A DNA stretch of 64,000 nucleotides from an uncultured Acetatifactor sp. (GCA_934436435.1 CAKSAN010000011.1:90589-154588); one strand, 5' to 3'; numbered from the stretch's first letter, positions 25,262-34,147 are shown. Translations and numbers: made by a program. The notes: generated by a model not told the origin, from the sequence alone.

Positions 25262-26422
25262 CTACTCTCCTTTCAGCACCATATCCAGAATATGTGCCAG
25301 CGGGTCACAGGCATTCATGGCTTCTTCCAACGTATTGTTCTGGGCTCCCAGTTCCACCAGCAGGGTCCGGGGACGCAGGTGCATATTGTAGCGGTATCCC
25401 TTCAGATAGATTCTGCGGGTCAGTCCCGGATAGTATTCCGCCGCTTTCAGCTGCATCTGAAAAGAAAATGCCAGATTTGCCTCCTGATTTTCATTGACCA
25501 GATAATCAATGTTGCCGGTCTTACGGGTACGGCTGAGGCCGTTAAAGAACATGAACCTTGCCGTAGGTCTGCCCTGTATGTCTGTCACCAGCCTCGTTTC
25601 CTCCGCCACTTCATCCCGGTGCAGGTCAATGACCACCTGAATGGAGGGGTGCTCCGCAAGAATCTGCTCCACCGCCGGAAGCGCCCGGGAATACGCATTG
25701 TCTCTGGTCTCCACATCATATTGTCCGGTATGGTGCAGCACGGAATAGCCGTACTGATCTGTCAGGATCTGTGTCAGACGCTCTCCCACCCCCACGATGC
25801 CGGTATTCACATCTCCCGCTGTGGAATCCGCAAAAGCCTCCTGGGAATGAGTATGATAGATCAGGATCTGTGGCTCCGCTCCCTCTCCGGATGGCAGTGT
25901 CATATCCATTCCCAGAAGTTTTTCTATGGACAGCTGATCGCTTCCCGCCATGGTATTGGCATCGATAGCATAAAAATTCCGCACCAGTGTCTCATAATCC
26001 GTCAACTGTGTCAGATCGACCTGTGCCTGTCTGGAAGCGGGCTGAAAATCTCCTGCGGCGATCTCCGCTGTCTGCACCACGTTCTCCGGATTCCCGGCTG
26101 TCTGTACCGGCTCCTCCACCGGCTGTGGCAGCAACAGCTCCTCGCTGATCAGATCTTCTGTAGTCAACGTCCGGCAGGTAGTCTCATCCTCCTCCGGATT
26201 CTGTGTCCCCTGCTTCGCCAGTATTCCATACCCCAAAAGCGGTACCACTTCCTCCATGCTTTGCCGAAGCAACAGTCCGGAACCGTTATTTTCTCCGGAC
26301 AAGGATTCCGCACAGGTGAACACCGGGAATTCATTTGCTCCGCCATCCGCCATCAGAAGGCCGCAGACAATAGTCAGCAAAAGCAGCCCGATCCGGCAGG
26401 TGTTCGTTTCAGGAATCTTCAC
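25262..26422 (-). CDS. spoIIP: Stage II sporulation protein P (SpoIIP)
   Basis: 386 residues. Membrane-anchored cell-wall hydrolase (amidase and endopeptidase) that works with SpoIID and SpoIIM to drive engulfment. One N-terminal membrane helix (IGLLLLTIVCGLLMADG, about residues 12 to 28), a variable linker, and the C-terminal catalytic domain with the zinc-ligand-type motif IYHTHSQEAF (about 190) and IQVVIDLHRDEV (about 261). The protein ends in a conserved NMHLRPRTLLVELGAQNNTLEEA segment. Immediately downstream of gpr, upstream of lepA. Confidence 0.94.
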   Translation of the reverse strand: MKIPETNTCRIGLLLLTIVCGLLMADGGANEFPVFTCAESLSGENNGSGLLLRQSMEEVVPLLGYGILAKQGTQNPEEDETTCRTLTTEDLISEELLLPQPVEEPVQTAGNPENVVQTAEIAAGDFQPASRQAQVDLTQLTDYETLVRNFYAIDANTMAGSDQLSIEKLLGMDMTLPSGEGAEPQILIYHTHSQEAFADSTAGDVNTGIVGVGERLTQILTDQYGYSVLHHTGQYDVETRDNAYSRALPAVEQILAEHPSIQVVIDLHRDEVAEETRLVTDIQGRPTARFMFFNGLSRTRKTGNIDYLVNENQEANLAFSFQMQLKAAEYYPGLTRRIYLKGYRYNMHLRPRTLLVELGAQNNTLEEAMNACDPLAHILDMVLKGE

Positions 26423-26444
26423 GGTCTGCGTCCCCTTCCTTTTA

Positions 26445-26512
26445 TAGTCGCAGTTCAGGTTCGGCCAGCGCCATTTGCAAAGCCGAACTGTTACCCTATA
26501 TATATGCGACTA
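26445..26512. repeat. Palindromic element overlapping the gpr stop
   Basis: TAGTCGCA (26445-26452) pairs with TGCGACTA (26505-26512), with an inner TTCGGC/GCCGAA stem (26460-26465 with 26482-26487). The element includes the gpr stop codon. It holds GCGCCATTTGCAAA (26468-26481), a 14-mer also found at 63749-63762 (minus). Confidence 0.5.
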
Positions 26513-27430
26513 CGCCCAGTTTTTTTCCATGGCAATATTGATTCCCTCGGATACCGTGTAGCTGACCCGCTTGATCACAGAATCAATATCTTTTCCGGTC
26601 ATATACATATTGTTCAGTTCCGCGAAAGCCATGCGGTGCTGCCCCATATATTTGACGGCATCGAATTCCTTCTCCCCGCTCATCAGCTTCTCCAATGCAT
26701 CTCCCACGATGGTGGCGGCATCCACCACCGTAGGGATCCCGATGGCGATCACCGGTACCCCCAGTGTCTCTTCCGTCAGGGCATTGCGGTGATTTCCCAC
26801 ACCGGAGCCGGGCTGGATCCCGGTATTGGTGATCTGGATCGTACGGTTTAACCTTCTGGTACTGCGGGCCGCCAACGCGTCCACCACGATCAGCACATCC
26901 GGTTCCGTCTCCTTCACCACGCCGCTTATGATCTCCGCCGTCTCCATGCCGGTCTTCGCCATCACTCCCGGTTCGATGCTGCTGACCAGATTCATGCGGG
27001 TACAGTTGTAGGCGGCCTTGCCGTAGGCCTTGACCACATGCCTGGTGATCAGCAGATTGTCTACCACCTGCGGCCCCAGAGCATCCGCCGTCACCTCCCG
27101 GTTCCCCAGCCCCACGATCAGTACCGACAGTTCCTCCGCTTCCCCCGGCATCATTTTCAAAAGCTCCTCTGCCAGAGCCTCCGAGATCTCCCGGTGGTAG
27201 TCGTCGTCCGGCTCCACCATGGCCGGTGCCTCCATGGTCACATAGACTCCCATGGGCTTTCCCAGCATTTTTTCCGCATTTTTCGTATCGACGGTCACCT
27301 TGGTGATCCGGATATCCGTCTCCTCCTCATAGTGTTCGTCCACCGATACACCCCGCAGCTTGCTCTCTTCTTCGTTGACGCTTTCCCTCGCCTCCAGGGC
27401 CAGGTCTGTTCTGATCTGAAAAGTTTCCAT
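26510..27430 (-). CDS. gpr: Germination protease GPR
   Basis: 306 residues from the ATG at 27430; the Shine-Dalgarno GGAAGG fits it better than a GTG four codons upstream. GPR degrades small acid-soluble spore proteins on germination, and is made as a zymogen. The N-terminal FQIRTDLALEARE resembles the zymogen processing site, and VGLGNREVTADALGPQVVDNLLITRH is the highly conserved family block. Divergent from rpsT across 177 bases and first of the spoIIP-lepA-hemW run. Confidence 0.95.
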   Translation of the reverse strand: METFQIRTDLALEARESVNEEESKLRGVSVDEHYEEETDIRITKVTVDTKNAEKMLGKPMGVYVTMEAPAMVEPDDDYHREISEALAEELLKMMPGEAEELSVLIVGLGNREVTADALGPQVVDNLLITRHVVKAYGKAAYNCTRMNLVSSIEPGVMAKTGMETAEIISGVVKETEPDVLIVVDALAARSTRRLNRTIQITNTGIQPGSGVGNHRNALTEETLGVPVIAIGIPTVVDAATIVGDALEKLMSGEKEFDAVKYMGQHRMAFAELNNMYMTGKDIDSVIKRVSYTVSEGINIAMEKNWA

Positions 27431-27497
27431 CTCATTTTTCACCTTCCGTCTGCCTTTCTTATCAATACATTTTTTACAAAAATCCGCAAAATATGTA

Positions 27498-27526
27498 TTG
27501 ACAAAAGCTTCCGGATTGTCTAAACT
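27498..27526 (+). promoter_or_regulatory. rpsT promoter
   Basis: TTGACA (27498-27503), 17 bases, TAAACT (27521-27526; 4 of 6 matches). The transcript would have a leader of about 90 bases. Confidence 0.5.
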
Positions 27527-27622
27527 ACAATAGTATGTTTACGTTAGTCTTCCGTGTCTGGCTAAAGTGAAACATTTCTTGTAAATTATAATTTTATTGT
27601 ATACATTATGGAGGTGTACGAC

Positions 27623-27886
27623 TTGGCTAACATTAAATCTGCAAAAAAGAGAATTTTAGTATCCCGCACAAGAGCTGACAGAAACAAAGCTATCAGATCC
27701 GGCGTTAAGACCGCTATCAAGAAGGTATACGCTGCAATCGACAACGGTGACAAGGAAGCAGCTAAGGCTGAACTGAACGCTGCTACCAAGACCATCGAGA
27801 TGGCTACTTCTAAGGGCGTTTACCACAAGAACAACGCTGCAAGAAAGGTTTCCCGTCTGAGCAAAGCTGTCAACGGAATGGCTTAA
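27623..27886 (+). CDS. rpsT: Ribosomal protein S20
   Basis: 87 residues starting at a TTG (27623), with GGAGGTG 6 bases before it; the ATG at 27608 overlaps that Shine-Dalgarno and is rejected. 30S subunit primary binder of 16S rRNA. MANIKSAKKRILVSRTRADRN and the C-terminal GVYHKNNAARKVSRLSKAVN are S20 signatures. The first plus-strand gene of the window, divergent from gpr in the usual Firmicutes arrangement. An UUG start is a common feature of autoregulated rpsT in other bacteria. Confidence 0.96.
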   Translation: MANIKSAKKRILVSRTRADRNKAIRSGVKTAIKKVYAAIDNGDKEAAKAELNAATKTIEMATSKGVYHKNNAARKVSRLSKAVNGMA

Positions 27887-27920
27887 TTTTTCTTACACTG
27901 ATACAGAATTTAAGACATAC

Positions 27921-27952
27921 AAAAGCACCTATACCGTCATGTAGGTGCTTTT
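27921..27952 (+). terminator. rpsT terminator
   Basis: A perfect 11-bp stem AAAAGCACCTA with TAGGTGCTTTT (27921-27931, 27942-27952), 10-base loop and T-tract, 34 bases after the rpsT stop. Confidence 0.85.
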
Positions 27953-28035
27953 CTTATGCTCTTTTTCGGATATTGCTGCTTTTTGCCGGCCCGTTCCGGA
28001 TCCGGCAGACTGGCTGCTACCCGGTTTATATACTT

Positions 28036-28109
28036 TGTACACCATCTCGCTTAAAAGCTCGATGATGTACATTCGCCAAATACAGATTCTTGTGCAAGCA
28101 CAAATCTGT
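28036..28109. repeat. Two adjacent hairpins between rpsT and pnp
   Basis: First: 28036-28046 pairs with 28061-28071 (10 of 11). Second: ACAGAT (28082-28087) and TTGTGC (28090-28095) pair with GCACAA (28098-28103) and ATCTGT (28104-28109). Both lie beyond the terminators of the two convergent genes, so they are not obviously transcribed from either. Confidence 0.5.
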
Positions 28110-28130
28110 ACCTGGCTCATCGTATACACA

Positions 28131-28168
28131 AAAAGGACCGCTGCGCAATACACTACGCAACGGTCCTT
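28131..28168 (-). terminator. pnp terminator
   Basis: On the minus strand AAGGACCGTTGCG (28156-28168) pairs with 28133-28145 (12 Watson-Crick pairs plus one G-U), followed by T residues. It starts 37 bases after the pnp stop. Confidence 0.85.
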
Positions 28169-28204
28169 CCTTATTTTATATCTTATATCTTGTGCTCTCA
28201 CAGC

Positions 28205-30295
28205 TTACTGCTGTGCTACATCCTTCATGGAGAAGCTGATTCTGCCCATCTTATCCTTGCCAAGGCATACTACAGTAACTACATCGCCCAGAGTCAGGAC
28301 ATCTTCTACACGGTTGATTCTCTCCTTGGCGATCTTGGAGATGTGTACCATGCCTTCCTTGCCGGGTGCGAACTCGATGAATGCACCGAACTCCTTGATG
28401 CTGACAACCTTGCCCTTGAAGATCTGGCCTTCTTCAAAATCCGTGGTGATGATCTTCACCATCTCCAGAGCCTTATCCATCATTTCCTTGTCAGTACCGC
28501 AGATAGATACCTTGCCGTCATCGGTGATATCGATCTTCACACCGGTACGGGCAATGATCTCGTTGATGGTCTTACCACGCTGGCCTACCACATCACCGAT
28601 TCTGTCGGGATCGATCTGAATGGAAATGATCTTGGGAGCGTACTTGCCAACCTCTGTTCTGGGAGCAGAGATTGCGGGCTTCATGCAGGTATCCATGATG
28701 AACAGTCTTGCATCACGGCATCTTGCAATAGCGCCTTCTACGATAGGTCTGGTCAGACCATGGATCTTAATATCCATCTGGATCGCGGTAATACCTTCGG
28801 TAGTACCGGTTACCTTAAAATCCATATCTCCGAAGAAATCTTCCAGTCCCTGGATATCGGTCAGCAGAACGAAATCATCGTCAGTCTCACCGGTTACCAG
28901 ACCACAGGAGATACCTGCTACCATCTTCTTGATGGGTACGCCTGCTGCCATCAGGGACATGCAGGAAGCACAGGTGGAAGCCATGGAGGTGGATCCGTTG
29001 GATTCAAAAGTCTCAGATACGGTACGAATTGCATAAGGGAACTCGTCCTCACTGGGCAGTACGGGGATCAGGGCTCTCTCAGCCAGAGCGCCGTGACCGA
29101 TCTCACGTCTTCCGGGTCCGCGGGAAGGCTTGGTCTCACCTACGGAATAGGAAGGGAAATTATAGTGATGCATATATCTCTTGCTTACTTCGTTCTCATC
29201 CAGGCCGTCGATCTTCTGCTGTTCGGACAGAGGTGCCAGCGTACATACGTTACAGATCTGGGTCTGTCCACGGGTAAACATGGCGGAACCATGTACACGG
29301 GGGATGATGTCCACTTCTGCTGCCAGAGGACGGATCTGGGTGATGGCACGTCCGTCGGGACGCTTGTGATCCTTCAGGATCATCTTACGAACAGTCTTCT
29401 TCTCATACTGGTATACTGCTTCACCCAGGATAGCCAGCCACTCTTCGTTCTCAGCAAAAGCCTCGGTCAGCTTGTCGGTGATTACGCGGATATTCTCCTC
29501 ACGGGTCTGCTTGTCATCGGTGAATACTGCCTCTTCCATCTCAGCGGGAGAAACGATCTCCTTCATAGCCTCGAACATTTCAGCGGGAACTGCACAGCTG
29601 GTGTACTCGTGCTTCTTCTTGCCTACTTCTGCTACGATCTTGTCGATGAAAGCAATGATGGTCTGGTTCACTTCATGAGCCTTGTAGATAGCCTCGATCA
29701 TGGTAGCTTCGGGGATTTCGTTAGCTCCTGCCTCGATCATGATCACTTTTTCTCTGGTGGAAGCAACGGTCAGGTTCAGATCCCCCTTCTTCCACTGCTC
29801 CTGGCTGGGGTTGATGACGAACTCGCCGTCGATCATGCCCACCTGGGTCATGGCACAGGGACCATCGAAAGGAATATCGGAAATGCAGGTGGCGATAGCT
29901 GCGCCGATCATGGCTACCAGCTCGGGACGACACTCGGGATCCACGCTCATTACCATGTTGTTCAGGGTTACGTCATTACGGTAATCCTTGGGGAACAGGG
30001 GACGCATGGGTCTGTCGATGACACGGCTGGTCAGAATAGCGTTCTCGCTTGCCTTGCCTTCTCTCTTGTTGAAACCGCCGGGGATCTTACCCACAGCGTA
30101 CATTTTCTCTTCGTACTCTACACTCAGAGGGAAGAAATCGATACCGTCTCTGGGCTTCTCGGAAGCGGTTGCAGTACAGAGAACCGTGGTATCACCATAG
30201 TGCATAAATGCACATCCGTTTGCCTGCTTACCTACACGGTTGATATCAACCACCAGAGGTCTGCCTGCAAGATCCATCTTGTAACTTTGATACAT
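28205..30295 (-). CDS. pnp: Polynucleotide phosphorylase
   Basis: 696 residues, family-typical. Trimeric 3'-5' exoribonuclease that degrades RNA phosphorolytically. Two RNase PH-like domains (first with RPMRPLFPKDYRND, second with FPSYSVGETKPSRGPGRREIGHG), then KH (IGDVVGQRGKTINEIIARTG) and S1 (GQIFKGKVVSIKEFGAFIEFAPGKEGMVHISKI) RNA-binding domains. The start ATG has GGAGGA four bases upstream. It follows rpsO after 281 bases that hold a large hairpin, as in the rpsO-pnp operon of many bacteria. Confidence 0.97.
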   Translation of the reverse strand: MYQSYKMDLAGRPLVVDINRVGKQANGCAFMHYGDTTVLCTATASEKPRDGIDFFPLSVEYEEKMYAVGKIPGGFNKREGKASENAILTSRVIDRPMRPLFPKDYRNDVTLNNMVMSVDPECRPELVAMIGAAIATCISDIPFDGPCAMTQVGMIDGEFVINPSQEQWKKGDLNLTVASTREKVIMIEAGANEIPEATMIEAIYKAHEVNQTIIAFIDKIVAEVGKKKHEYTSCAVPAEMFEAMKEIVSPAEMEEAVFTDDKQTREENIRVITDKLTEAFAENEEWLAILGEAVYQYEKKTVRKMILKDHKRPDGRAITQIRPLAAEVDIIPRVHGSAMFTRGQTQICNVCTLAPLSEQQKIDGLDENEVSKRYMHHYNFPSYSVGETKPSRGPGRREIGHGALAERALIPVLPSEDEFPYAIRTVSETFESNGSTSMASTCASCMSLMAAGVPIKKMVAGISCGLVTGETDDDFVLLTDIQGLEDFFGDMDFKVTGTTEGITAIQMDIKIHGLTRPIVEGAIARCRDARLFIMDTCMKPAISAPRTEVGKYAPKIISIQIDPDRIGDVVGQRGKTINEIIARTGVKIDITDDGKVSICGTDKEMMDKALEMVKIITTDFEEGQIFKGKVVSIKEFGAFIEFAPGKEGMVHISKIAKERINRVEDVLTLGDVVTVVCLGKDKMGRISFSMKDVAQQ

Positions 30296-30380
30296 AAATT
30301 CCTCCTATCCATCGTACGGTGACTGTTATCTTTGGTGCCACGCTACGATATAAATGATTATTCTACGGGCTGGAGGATTA

Positions 30381-30445
30381 CCGAAACTACTGAAAAATCC
30401 ATGTTGCTCCTGTTGTTCGCAACATAAGCTTTTCAGCGGTCTCGG
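30381..30445 (-). promoter_or_regulatory. Long hairpin in the pnp leader, RNase III-type
   Basis: In the minus-strand transcript 30430-30445 pairs with 30381-30396 (13 Watson-Crick pairs, two G-U, one mismatch), then after a small internal loop ATGTTGC (30401-30407) pairs with GCAACAT (30419-30425). The hairpin is about 65 bases and lies 86 bases before the pnp ATG. The G-U pairs exist only in minus-strand RNA, which supports transcription in the pnp direction. Confidence 0.65.
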
Positions 30446-30531
30446 GGCTCGCTTCCATCCCGTGTGTTACCTTTTTATGCGCCAATGCCATACAAATCAT
30501 GGTGCAAATGCATAGAATGAGAAACAAGAGA

Positions 30532-30564
30532 AGCGGAGCGCCGATGTAATCGGCAGACCCCGCT
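30532..30564 (-). terminator. Possible attenuator after rpsO
   Basis: Minus-strand hairpin with AGCGG/CCGCT (30532-30536 with 30560-30564) and an inner GCCGA/TCGGC (30540-30544 with 30550-30554). The T-tract is poor (TCTCTTGTTTCTC), so it would leak into pnp. 12 bases after the rpsO stop. Confidence 0.4.
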
Positions 30565-30576
30565 CACCAGTCAGCA

Positions 30577-30843
30577 TTATTTTCTTAAGCCAAGCTTCTC
30601 GATTAATGCACGATATCTCTCGATATCCTTCTTCTTCAGGTACTCCAGAAGACCACGTCTCTGACCTACCATCTTCAGCATACCACGACGAGAATGATGA
30701 TCCTTGGGGTTCTCCTTCAGATGCTCGGTAAGCTCCTGAATTCTTGCGGTCAGGACTGCTACCTGTACCTCGGGTGAACCGGTGTCACCGGGGGTTCTTG
30801 CGTACTCGTTCATGATGGCTGTTTTCTTTTCCTTAGAAATCAT
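30577..30843 (-). CDS. rpsO: Ribosomal protein S15
   Basis: 88 residues. Primary 16S rRNA-binding protein of the 30S platform. The sequence carries [19 protein letters not shown] and [22 protein letters not shown], diagnostic of S15. A good promoter and a leader of about 80 bases precede it; S15 autoregulates by binding its own leader in several phyla, and the leader has a CGGA-CAC-TCCG hairpin. Upstream of pnp with a weak attenuator between. Confidence 0.97.
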   Translation of the reverse strand: MISKEKKTAIMNEYARTPGDTGSPEVQVAVLTARIQELTEHLKENPKDHHSRRGMLKMVGQRRGLLEYLKKKDIERYRALIEKLGLRK

Positions 30844-30931
30844 TTCTTTTTCCTCCTGTTTTTTAAACGCCTGATACCAAGACTAAGGTCGGAGTGTCCG
30901 TAATCTGAGCATCGGCTAATCATACTGTTTC

Positions 30932-30960
30932 AATATACCATAGTTTCTATCGGTTGTAAA
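30932..30960 (-). promoter_or_regulatory. rpsO promoter
   Basis: TTTACA (30955-30960), 17 bases, TATATT (30932-30937) on the minus strand with TGG just before the -10. Leader of about 80 bases to the rpsO ATG. Confidence 0.65.
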
Positions 30961-30969
30961 TATATTTTT

Positions 30970-32892
30970 CTATTTTCTTACGGCCCGTTTTTCCACCTTT
31001 TCCTCGTACATCCGGCCGTCCGCAATTTTCACATAATCCGCAAAGGTCTGGTCGGATTCCGGATCGGTCACCACGGTTCCGATACTCATGGATAACGGGA
31101 ACGGAAGCTTCTGTGCCTTTCCCTCTGCCTCCAGTGTCCTGCGGATACGAAGCACCAGCTCTCTGGCCGCCTCGTCGGACTGATAAGTCTGGATCAGCAC
31201 AAATTCATCGCCGCCGGTTCTGGCCGGTACAGCATCCCGGCTGCTGCACTGCATCAGCGCTCTGGCAGCGGCGCAGATTGCCATATCCCCGTACTCATGT
31301 CCAAAGGTATCGTTAATATATTTCAGGCGGTCCAGGTCCACGAACAGGATCAGTTGTTTGCGGTGATTCAATCTGGAAATACGGAAGGACTCCTCCCCTA
31401 ACTGCTGATAACCCATACGATTGTACATACCCGTCAGTGTATCCATGATATACAGGGAGGACAGCTTGCTGTTCATATAGGCCAGCATTTCTTTTTTATG
31501 CAGATTCTCCATGGAACGGGTCAGCGCGTTCATGATCTGGAACAGGTATTGCTTTTCCATAAGATATACCGCATTGCGGATCACCACATATCCCACAGTA
31601 CGCTCCCCGAAATGCAGCGGCAAAAACAAAAAGTCCTGACCCGGCTTCGGATAATCAAAGGTCGGAAAGATCCCATCCACTTCCTGTCTGTCCAGATCCA
31701 GTCTCTGGTCTCTCTCGTAGGCGAAAGTCATCTGCATCTGCCTCGGATAGCCGTGCAGGGAAAATCCCTCGTCCGAAGGAGTCATATCCAGATGAATGCT
31801 CTTCTCAGCTTCCTTCTTATAGGCATTGAGGTGATCGTCCAGCACCAGATACATGGCATCGCATTTTAAGGACGGGATGCACTGGGGAATGCAATACATC
31901 ATTTCCTCCACTGTATTGCACTGCATCATCTCCGCCTCCATGGACAGGACTTCCTCGTCAAATTCCTCACTTTCCACACTGTACATGATCTGTGCCTTCA
32001 AATGTTCCCTGGCATCTCTGCTGCTTCCCTTACCACAGCCACAGCTCTCCTGCCACAGCATCTCGGTATTGGTAAAGTTATATCTGGGCACGCTCTCTCC
32101 CGCCCAGATTTTCAGGAGAATGTCCATTCCCTTGTAAGCGGCTTCCTCCCGGATATGTCCCACCGTAGTAATACTGGGGGTATAAAATCCGGCCTTGTCG
32201 AAATTGTCAAAGCCCGTGATCCGGAAATCCTTCGGTGCGGTAAATCCCATCTGGGCCGCCGCTTCGCATACCGCCACCGCCACGTTATCATTGATACAGA
32301 TAACGGCATCCGGCAGTTCTTTGTGGGCATCCCACAGATGTCGGTAGCCTTCCAGTCCGCTCTTATAATCAAAGGAACCGTACCAGATGTCATCTTTATC
32401 GATCTTGATCTTATGTTCTTTGGCATAATCCAGCATTCCCTGCAGACGGCAGCTGCTCTCATAGTTGCCGGATGCACCCACCAGAAGCCAGAATTTCTTA
32501 CAGCCATGCACCTCATGCAAATGTGCGATCACCTGCTTCATAGCGGAGTAATTGTCGATTCCCACATAGTAAAAATCTTCCAGTTCGTTGGCAATGGAGA
32601 CCACCGGAAGGTGTGACTGCTTCGCCTTATGGATCACCTCCGCCAGCACCGCCGGAGAACTGATATTATTCAGTTCCAGAATGATACCGTCGAACTCCGA
32701 CAGATCCGGAAGATTAAAAATATTATACTCCGCCCTGTTGTATCCGGCATCTCTGCTCCAGTTACCGGTACTGTTGAAAATGTATAAATTTACATCTTCC
32801 TTCGTCTCTTTTATTCTCTGTAAAATACCTGCCGGCCAGGCGTAAGTAAACAACCTTCTCCATCCGTCGGTAATCAAAGCCACTTTACGCAT
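30970..32892 (-). CDS. LacI-type sensor fused to a GGDEF diguanylate cyclase
   Basis: 640 residues from ATG at 32892 (GTGAGG upstream); a 49-residue upstream extension is rejected. Residues about 1 to 285 form a LacI/GalR-like periplasmic-binding-protein fold (MRKVALITDGWRRLFTYAWP; GIDNYSAMKQVIAHLHEVHG; ITGFDNFDKAGFYTPSITTV) without the DNA-binding domain. A linker and a middle domain precede the GGDEF domain (about 460 to 635) with intact RTGGDEF. The RxxD inhibitory site five residues before it is missing. There is no signal peptide or membrane helix, so the protein appears cytosolic: it would couple a small intracellular ligand, perhaps a sugar, to cyclic-di-GMP synthesis. Monocistronic. 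Confidence 0.85.
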   Translation of the reverse strand: MRKVALITDGWRRLFTYAWPAGILQRIKETKEDVNLYIFNSTGNWSRDAGYNRAEYNIFNLPDLSEFDGIILELNNISSPAVLAEVIHKAKQSHLPVVSIANELEDFYYVGIDNYSAMKQVIAHLHEVHGCKKFWLLVGASGNYESSCRLQGMLDYAKEHKIKIDKDDIWYGSFDYKSGLEGYRHLWDAHKELPDAVICINDNVAVAVCEAAAQMGFTAPKDFRITGFDNFDKAGFYTPSITTVGHIREEAAYKGMDILLKIWAGESVPRYNFTNTEMLWQESCGCGKGSSRDAREHLKAQIMYSVESEEFDEEVLSMEAEMMQCNTVEEMMYCIPQCIPSLKCDAMYLVLDDHLNAYKKEAEKSIHLDMTPSDEGFSLHGYPRQMQMTFAYERDQRLDLDRQEVDGIFPTFDYPKPGQDFLFLPLHFGERTVGYVVIRNAVYLMEKQYLFQIMNALTRSMENLHKKEMLAYMNSKLSSLYIMDTLTGMYNRMGYQQLGEESFRISRLNHRKQLILFVDLDRLKYINDTFGHEYGDMAICAAARALMQCSSRDAVPARTGGDEFVLIQTYQSDEAARELVLRIRRTLEAEGKAQKLPFPLSMSIGTVVTDPESDQTFADYVKIADGRMYEEKVEKRAVRK

Positions 32893-32964
32893 ATTCCTCA
32901 CCCAATCTCCGTCTCTGCACAAATCCCCTTTTTGTCCTGTCAAGGATAGATCTTGTCTGCAAAA

Positions 32965-32993
32965 ATAGTACCATATTTTCCCGGTAAACGCAA
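32965..32993 (-). promoter_or_regulatory. Promoter of the sensor-GGDEF gene
   Basis: TTGCGT (32988-32993), 17 bases, TACTAT (32965-32970) on the minus strand, about 70 bases before the start. Confidence 0.5.
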
Positions 32994-33031
32994 TTGTAAA
33001 AGAGCGTTCCGAAACACATAGAAAGAGGCAA

Positions 33032-33071
33032 AAAAGCATTGCCCCGCCCTTTTTGCGAACGCAATGCTTTT
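33032..33071 (-). terminator. Terminator after the NlpC/P60 gene
   Basis: A perfect 11-bp stem AAAAGCATTGC / GCAATGCTTTT (33032-33042 with 33061-33071), 18-base loop and T-tract, 33 bases past the stop. Confidence 0.85.
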
Positions 33072-33103
33072 ATCTTCTTATTCCATATCTTATCCTGTCA
33101 GGA

Positions 33104-34147
33104 TCAGTCACGAATGACACGGACACACTTCACAGGGGTACGATATTTGTAATTACTGATCTTGATACCGGTCTTCGGGCTGCTGGCATGGATTACCTGT
33201 CCGCCGCCGATATAGATGGCTACATGATTAATATTGCCTTTGCCGTTACCGTAAAATACCAGATCACCGGGCTTCAGCTCCGATGCACTGATCTTGGTTC
33301 CCTCGTTCGCCTGCGCTCTGGAGGAATGGCTCAGGGTAATGCCGTATTTCTTGAATACGCTGAGTACGAAACCGGAACAGTCTGCTCCCTTGGTAAGGCT
33401 GGTACCGCCCCATACATAAGGGTTGCCCAGGAACTGTTTTGCATATTCCACCAGGTCGACACGGACATCGGATACTCCCTGTCCGTAGAGAAGCTCTGTC
33501 ATGGTAATGGCTGTGTCCAGTTTTTCCTCTACGGTAACATAATCCTGGGAAACATAGGCATCCTCACCATCAATGGAGATCTTCACCCATCCGTCGGAAC
33601 CGGTCTCCACATATTCCATCTCTTCGCCCTGCCCCACCTGAGTAACGATCTCACTGGAAGTATTGGGCTCCTGACGTACATTCAGTCCGTCGGTATTGGC
33701 AATAGCCACAGTGTGCACCAGTTCCGTGGCACGAATCTTGGCCTCCGGCCCGGTCAACAGAAATTCCTTGCTGACATAACCCTCCACTTCGCCGGACTTG
33801 ATGTGTGCCCAGCCGTCTACGGTCTCCATCACTTCACAGGCCGCATCCTTCGGAAGTTTGCCCACCAGTTTACCGTCTGTGGAAGAAATGGCTCTCACGT
33901 TCAGATTGCCGGATTCCACATTGGCCACACCGATATTGGTATACCCCCAGGAAGCTCCCTGAGCATCCTGAGCAATCTGGATATATTCCTCCAGAGAACG
34001 CTCCGTCTCCAGAACAGATGCCACGCCTCCGGATGCCATCAGGACATCACCTTCCGCTGCGGAAGCGGACACCGGCGTTGCCAGCATACACAGCGCCAGA
34101 GAGACTGCTATGATCTTTACTTCTTTTTCTCTTGTATTTTTTTTCAT
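33104..34147 (-). CDS. Secreted SH3b-SH3b-NlpC/P60 peptidoglycan hydrolase
   Basis: 347 residues. N-terminal signal peptide (KIIAVSLALCMLATPVSASAA, cleavage about residue 31). Two SH3b domains (about 60 to 120 and 128 to 190; GLNVRQEPNTSSEIVTQVGQ is typical) probably bind the cell wall. The C-terminal NlpC/P60 domain (about 215 to 347) has catalytic Cys in GADCSGFVLSVFKKYG, His in NHVAIYIGGG and the third polar residue near HASSP. It would cleave D-Glu/meso-DAP-type peptide bonds during growth or separation. It has a consensus promoter and its own terminator, so it is monocistronic. Confidence 0.92.
   Translation of the reverse strand: MKKNTREKEVKIIAVSLALCMLATPVSASAAEGDVLMASGGVASVLETERSLEEYIQIAQDAQGASWGYTNIGVANVESGNLNVRAISSTDGKLVGKLPKDAACEVMETVDGWAHIKSGEVEGYVSKEFLLTGPEAKIRATELVHTVAIANTDGLNVRQEPNTSSEIVTQVGQGEEMEYVETGSDGWVKISIDGEDAYVSQDYVTVEEKLDTAITMTELLYGQGVSDVRVDLVEYAKQFLGNPYVWGGTSLTKGADCSGFVLSVFKKYGITLSHSSRAQANEGTKISASELKPGDLVFYGNGKGNINHVAIYIGGGQVIHASSPKTGIKISNYKYRTPVKCVRVIRD

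Noticed and set aside
28190..30322. A 710-codon open frame on the plus strand opposite pnp
   Set aside because: It is the antisense shadow of pnp; the minus-strand frame has all PNPase motifs, a Shine-Dalgarno and a terminator.
32893..33039. A 49-residue N-terminal extension of the sensor-GGDEF protein, which could look like a signal peptide
   Set aside because: It overlaps the promoter and terminator region, and the LacI-like fold begins at the internal start.
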